Below, piece by piece: positions 6,524-8,703 of a stretch of 8,703 nucleotides of DNA (position 1 is its first letter; each line of letters begins with the position of its first letter). A program made the position numbers and the translations under genes. A model generated the notes under the pieces. It was not told where the DNA came from, ran no database searches, and worked only from the letters and a program-made list of their open reading frames with translations. This stretch comes from Myxococcales bacterium (lineage in GTDB: Bacteria; Myxococcota_A; Polyangia; Polyangiales; Houyiibacteriaceae): assembly GCA_013002645.1 (NCBI GenBank), contig JABDJF010000821.1:1-8703 (forward strand), written 5' to 3'.

Positions 6524-7509
6524 AGGTGTTGGTCACGGGTGGGACGGGATTCGTCGGCACGCATCTGCTTCCGGTACTGGAACGCGCTGGTCACTCGCTT
6601 ACCCTCGCCATGCGCGACTCCGGGGCCGAGGCTCGTCTTCCGAAGGCGATCGCTTCCCGCCAGCCTCGCATCGCCGTGGTCGGTGACATCGACGAGCGAA
6701 CCGATTGGCGCGACGCGTTGCAAGACTGCAATGCCGTCATTCACCTTGCAGCACGCGCCCATGTGCTCGACGAGAGCGCCGAGGACGAGGACGCCTTCAT
6801 GAAAGTGAACGTGCGCGGGACGTCGAGGCTCGTCGAGCAAGCCATCGATGCCGGCATACGAAGATTCATTCTGATGAGCTCCATCGGAGCCGTGACCGCC
6901 TCATCGGACAGCCTCGTCACGCTCGAGACCCCTTGCAGACCCGAAACCCCGTATGGGCGAAGCAAGCTCGCCGCCGAGCGCGCGCTCATCGATCAAAGCC
7001 GCGGGACGAGCATGGTCTGGACGATTCTTCGCCCCACCCTCGTCTATGGGCCAGGCAACCCCGGAAACATGAGCCGCCTCGTCGCCTTGGTGCGCCGCGG
7101 TCTGCCCCTGCCCCTCGGTGCCGTCGCGAATCGCCGCAGCTTCACGTTCGTCGAGAATCTCGTCGATGCGACCGCGATCGCCCTCGCCCATCGGAACGCC
7201 GCCCACGCCGTCTTGTTGCTCGCTGATGGAGAAGACTTGTCCACGCCCGAGCTCATTCGAAGGGTTGCGGCGCTCACCGGAAGCCGAACGCGCCTCGTCT
7301 CCGTCCCGATGCCTCTTCTGCGGCGCCTCGCACGCGGGGCAGACACATTCACCGAAGCCACGGGCTGGTCTCTGCCTCTGGACACCGGGACCCTTCGCCG
7401 GTTGGAATCCTCGCTTTACGTGGACATCGAACCGCTTCGCCAAAAGCTCGGCTGGACGCCCCAAATTGGCGTGGACGAAGGCCTCCGACGCATGCTGGCT
7501 GCGCCATGA
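6520..7509 (+). CDS. NAD-dependent epimerase/dehydratase, likely UDP-4-keto-sugar 4-reductase (WbpV/WreQ-like)
   Basis: A 329-residue extended short-chain dehydrogenase/reductase. The NAD(P)-binding motif is TGGTGFVG (6-13), with GDID (55-58) and HLAARAHV (75-82) lining the cofactor. S120/S121 (ILMSSIGAV) and Y145-GRS-K149 form the catalytic set, followed by RPTLVYGPG (171-179). The C-terminal block RSFTFVENLVDA and LLLADGEDLSTPELIRRVA is characteristic of the WbpV/WreQ-like subgroup found beside WbpL-type transferases. Rhizobium WreQ reduces UDP-4-keto-6-deoxy-GlcNAc to UDP-QuiNAc; I infer a similar reaction here. A 4-epimerase role remains possible. The ATG lies in a 4-base overlap with the glycosyltransferase stop, and its own stop overlaps the next start in the same way, so the three genes are probably translationally coupled. 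A matching 4,6-dehydratase is not in the window. Confidence 0.88.
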   Translation: MKVLVTGGTGFVGTHLLPVLERAGHSLTLAMRDSGAEARLPKAIASRQPRIAVVGDIDERTDWRDALQDCNAVIHLAARAHVLDESAEDEDAFMKVNVRGTSRLVEQAIDAGIRRFILMSSIGAVTASSDSLVTLETPCRPETPYGRSKLAAERALIDQSRGTSMVWTILRPTLVYGPGNPGNMSRLVALVRRGLPLPLGAVANRRSFTFVENLVDATAIALAHRNAAHAVLLLADGEDLSTPELIRRVAALTGSRTRLVSVPMPLLRRLARGADTFTEATGWSLPLDTGTLRRLESSLYVDIEPLRQKLGWTPQIGVDEGLRRMLAAP

Positions 7510-8405
7510 TCTGGATCCTACTCTCGATTGTTTCGTTTGCGCTGAGCTGGGCGGGAATTTGGATCGTCGAGCGCCGGCTCTCCCACCGATTGATCGACGT
7601 CCCGAACCCGCGAAGCTCCCACACGCAGCCTACCCCGCGAGGCGGCGGCATCGCATTCGTGGCTGCGTTCTTGGTGACGGCAGCAGTCGCAGCCGTCCTG
7701 GTCGACGAGGAGCCCGACGGCACTCCGTTTTTTTTGAAAGGGTCGATCCTCGTGCTCTTGCCGCTCTGGACGGTTGGCACGATCGACGACGCGCGCGGGC
7801 TTTCGGCCCGGCTCCGCTACCTCGTTCAGCTCATCTCGGCAGGTCTCGCGGTGTTTCTCTTTGGCTCTTTCGCCGGCATCGACGCGATCCTCGATCCGCT
7901 TGGTGTCCCCTGGTTGCCCCCAGTGCTCAGCGTCATCGCGATCACCGCGCTGATCAACTTCTACAACTTCATGGACGGCCTCGACGGACTCGTCGGTGGC
8001 TGCTGCATGGTCCAGCTGGCGTTCTTTGCACTGTACCTGAACCAGCCCGGCTGGTGGCTGCTGGTCGCGGCGCTCCTCGCTTTTCTACTGTGGAACTGGC
8101 CGCCGGCGAAGATCTTCATGGGAGATTCGGGCAGCACCGTCCTCGGCGGCGCCGTCGCGTTGGCCCTCCTCCAAGCGCCGGACGCGAGCACGATGTGGTG
8201 GGCCGGCGCCGTGACCGCGCCGCTCCTCGGCGACGCCGTCTTCACGTTGATCCGGCGACTGCTCAAGGGCGAAAACGTCTTCGCGGCCCACAAGTCCCAC
8301 ATCTACCAGCGATTGAATCAGTCGGGCTGGTCGCATCGGCGCGTCGCCGGGAGCTACGTGGTCGTGACGATCCTGATTTCGGCGCTTGTCGCGGCTCGGG
8401 GCTGA
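7506..8405 (+). CDS. Polyprenyl-phosphate sugar-1-phosphate transferase (WbpL/WecA/MraY family)
   Basis: A 299-residue polytopic membrane enzyme that transfers an N-acetylhexosamine 1-phosphate from a UDP-sugar to undecaprenyl phosphate, the committed step of many O-antigen and exopolysaccharide pathways. Family motifs appear in order: VPNPRSSHTQPTPRGGG (32-48), the Mg-binding GTIDDARGL (91-99), NFYNFMDGLDG (151-161), KIFMGDSGS (202-210) and AHKSHIYQRL (261-270), the last being the basic cytoplasmic loop. GWSHRRV (274-280) follows, then a single hydrophobic segment before the stop; relatives often continue for some 30-50 residues, so the C-terminus looks short. The start ATG overlaps the upstream stop as ATGA. 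With the 4-reductase just before it, QuiNAc-1-P or FucNAc-1-P transfer is a reasonable guess, but donor specificity is not readable. An 8-T tract lies in codons 75-77. Confidence 0.93.
   Translation: MIWILLSIVSFALSWAGIWIVERRLSHRLIDVPNPRSSHTQPTPRGGGIAFVAAFLVTAAVAAVLVDEEPDGTPFFLKGSILVLLPLWTVGTIDDARGLSARLRYLVQLISAGLAVFLFGSFAGIDAILDPLGVPWLPPVLSVIAITALINFYNFMDGLDGLVGGCCMVQLAFFALYLNQPGWWLLVAALLAFLLWNWPPAKIFMGDSGSTVLGGAVALALLQAPDASTMWWAGAVTAPLLGDAVFTLIRRLLKGENVFAAHKSHIYQRLNQSGWSHRRVAGSYVVVTILISALVAARG
7728..7735 (+). repeat. T8 homopolymer inside the sugar-phosphate transferase gene
   Basis: Eight consecutive T residues encode F75-F76 and the first two bases of L77 (TTT TTT TTG). The tract is the longest homopolymer I see in this GC-rich window. 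A one-base length change would shift the frame about a quarter of the way into the gene. Confidence 0.9.
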
Positions 8406-8424
8406 GCGGGACGGCAAAAAGAGC

Positions 8425-8703
8425 TCAGGCGACGGCCGCCCGGAGGACCTGTGCGTAGTTGTCGGCGACGCACGCGCCCTCGAGCAACCCGCGTTCCCGC
8501 ATCATCGCGTGGAACCTCGGGAGGTTGTAGTGCGGCACGGTCATCACCAGGTGGTGCTCCAGGTGGTACTGAACGCAATTGGGTGCGATCAAGAGTCGTT
8601 CGAGCCAACCGGCGCGCACCGTGCGGGTCTGGCCCATCGGCTCGTCCGGATCAGGGACCACCGCATGCTCGGCAATCGATCGGATTCGGGCAACGAGATT
8701 GTT
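8425..8703 (-). CDS. Membrane fatty acid desaturase, C-terminal fragment
   Basis: Only the last 92 residues are inside the window; the reading frame is open at base 8703 and continues beyond it. The fragment contains ARIRSIAEHAVVPDPDEP (5-22), GWLERLLIAPNCVQYHLEHH (32-51) with the third histidine box H47-x-x-H50-H51, and HLVMTVPHYNLPRFHAMM (51-68). These are typical of the C-terminal end of the di-iron membrane fatty acid desaturase superfamily, which introduces double bonds into acyl chains or related lipids using O2. The other two histidine boxes and the membrane helices should lie outside the window. Regioselectivity and substrate cannot be given. The gene is convergent with the transferase gene, 19 bases away, with no visible terminator between them, and has no obvious link to the polysaccharide operon. 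Confidence 0.9.
   Translation of the reverse strand, partial: NNLVARIRSIAEHAVVPDPDEPMGQTRTVRAGWLERLLIAPNCVQYHLEHHLVMTVPHYNLPRFHAMMRERGLLEGACVADNYAQVLRAAVA

Noticed and set aside
7118..8458. Open frame of 446 codons on the plus strand overlapping the reductase and transferase genes
   Set aside because: Both overlapped genes have full motif sets in their own frames. This frame has no start context and reads as Arg/Pro/Ser-rich nonsense.
1..8703. Search for a defence system, CRISPR array, mobile element, tRNA or novel multi-gene system
   Set aside because: No transposase, integrase, direct-repeat array, tRNA-like cloverleaf, nuclease or toxin-antitoxin pair was seen. All nine genes belong to known families in compact, ordinary arrangements.

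Overview
This is a GC-rich bacterial chromosomal segment that looks like ordinary gene-dense DNA. It holds nine protein-coding genes, two of them cut by the window edges, with very short gaps and no visible RNA gene, insertion sequence, CRISPR array or intrinsic terminator. The high GC content, the Ala/Arg-rich proteins, the subfamily look of several genes and the frequent absence of Shine-Dalgarno sequences suggest a deltaproteobacterial or Myxococcota-type organism. That assignment is an inference; no taxonomic marker gene is present.

Layout. At 1-796 (minus) is the N-terminal two thirds of a PLP-dependent class III aminotransferase, cut just after its catalytic lysine. A 191-base divergent spacer (797-987) separates it from a plus-strand pair: a serine beta-lactamase-fold hydrolase (988-2223) and a TauE/SafE (TSUP) membrane transporter (2269-3024). 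Only 7 bases further on, tail to tail, comes a minus-strand two-gene operon read from 5297 downwards. It encodes an NnrU/isoprenylcysteine-methyltransferase-like membrane protein (4521-5297) and an amidase-signature hydrolase of the 6-aminohexanoate-cyclic-dimer hydrolase type (3032-4519). The two are one base apart, and the amidase ribosome binding site lies inside the end of the upstream gene.

From 5363 to 8405 (plus) lies a tightly coupled three-gene surface-polysaccharide operon in which both junctions are 4-base ATGA overlaps. It encodes a GT4 glycosyltransferase, an NAD-dependent epimerase/4-reductase of the WbpV/WreQ type, and a WbpL/WecA/MraY-family polyprenyl-phosphate sugar-1-phosphate transferase. 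By analogy with Pseudomonas WbpV-WbpL and Rhizobium WreQ-WreU, the reductase would finish a UDP-linked 6-deoxy-N-acetylhexosamine (for example QuiNAc or FucNAc). The membrane transferase would load it onto undecaprenyl phosphate, and the glycosyltransferase would add a later sugar. Nineteen bases beyond, on the minus strand, is the C-terminal end of a membrane fatty acid desaturase that runs off the window.

Points worth a second look: three genes have a -10-like box so close to the ATG that near-leaderless transcripts are likely; an 8-T tract sits inside the sugar-phosphate transferase gene; that transferase has a short C-terminus; and a stretch of the beta-lactamase-fold protein is so arginine-rich and so odd in codon composition that a compensated frameshift is possible. 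I found no convincing evidence of a novel multi-gene system.
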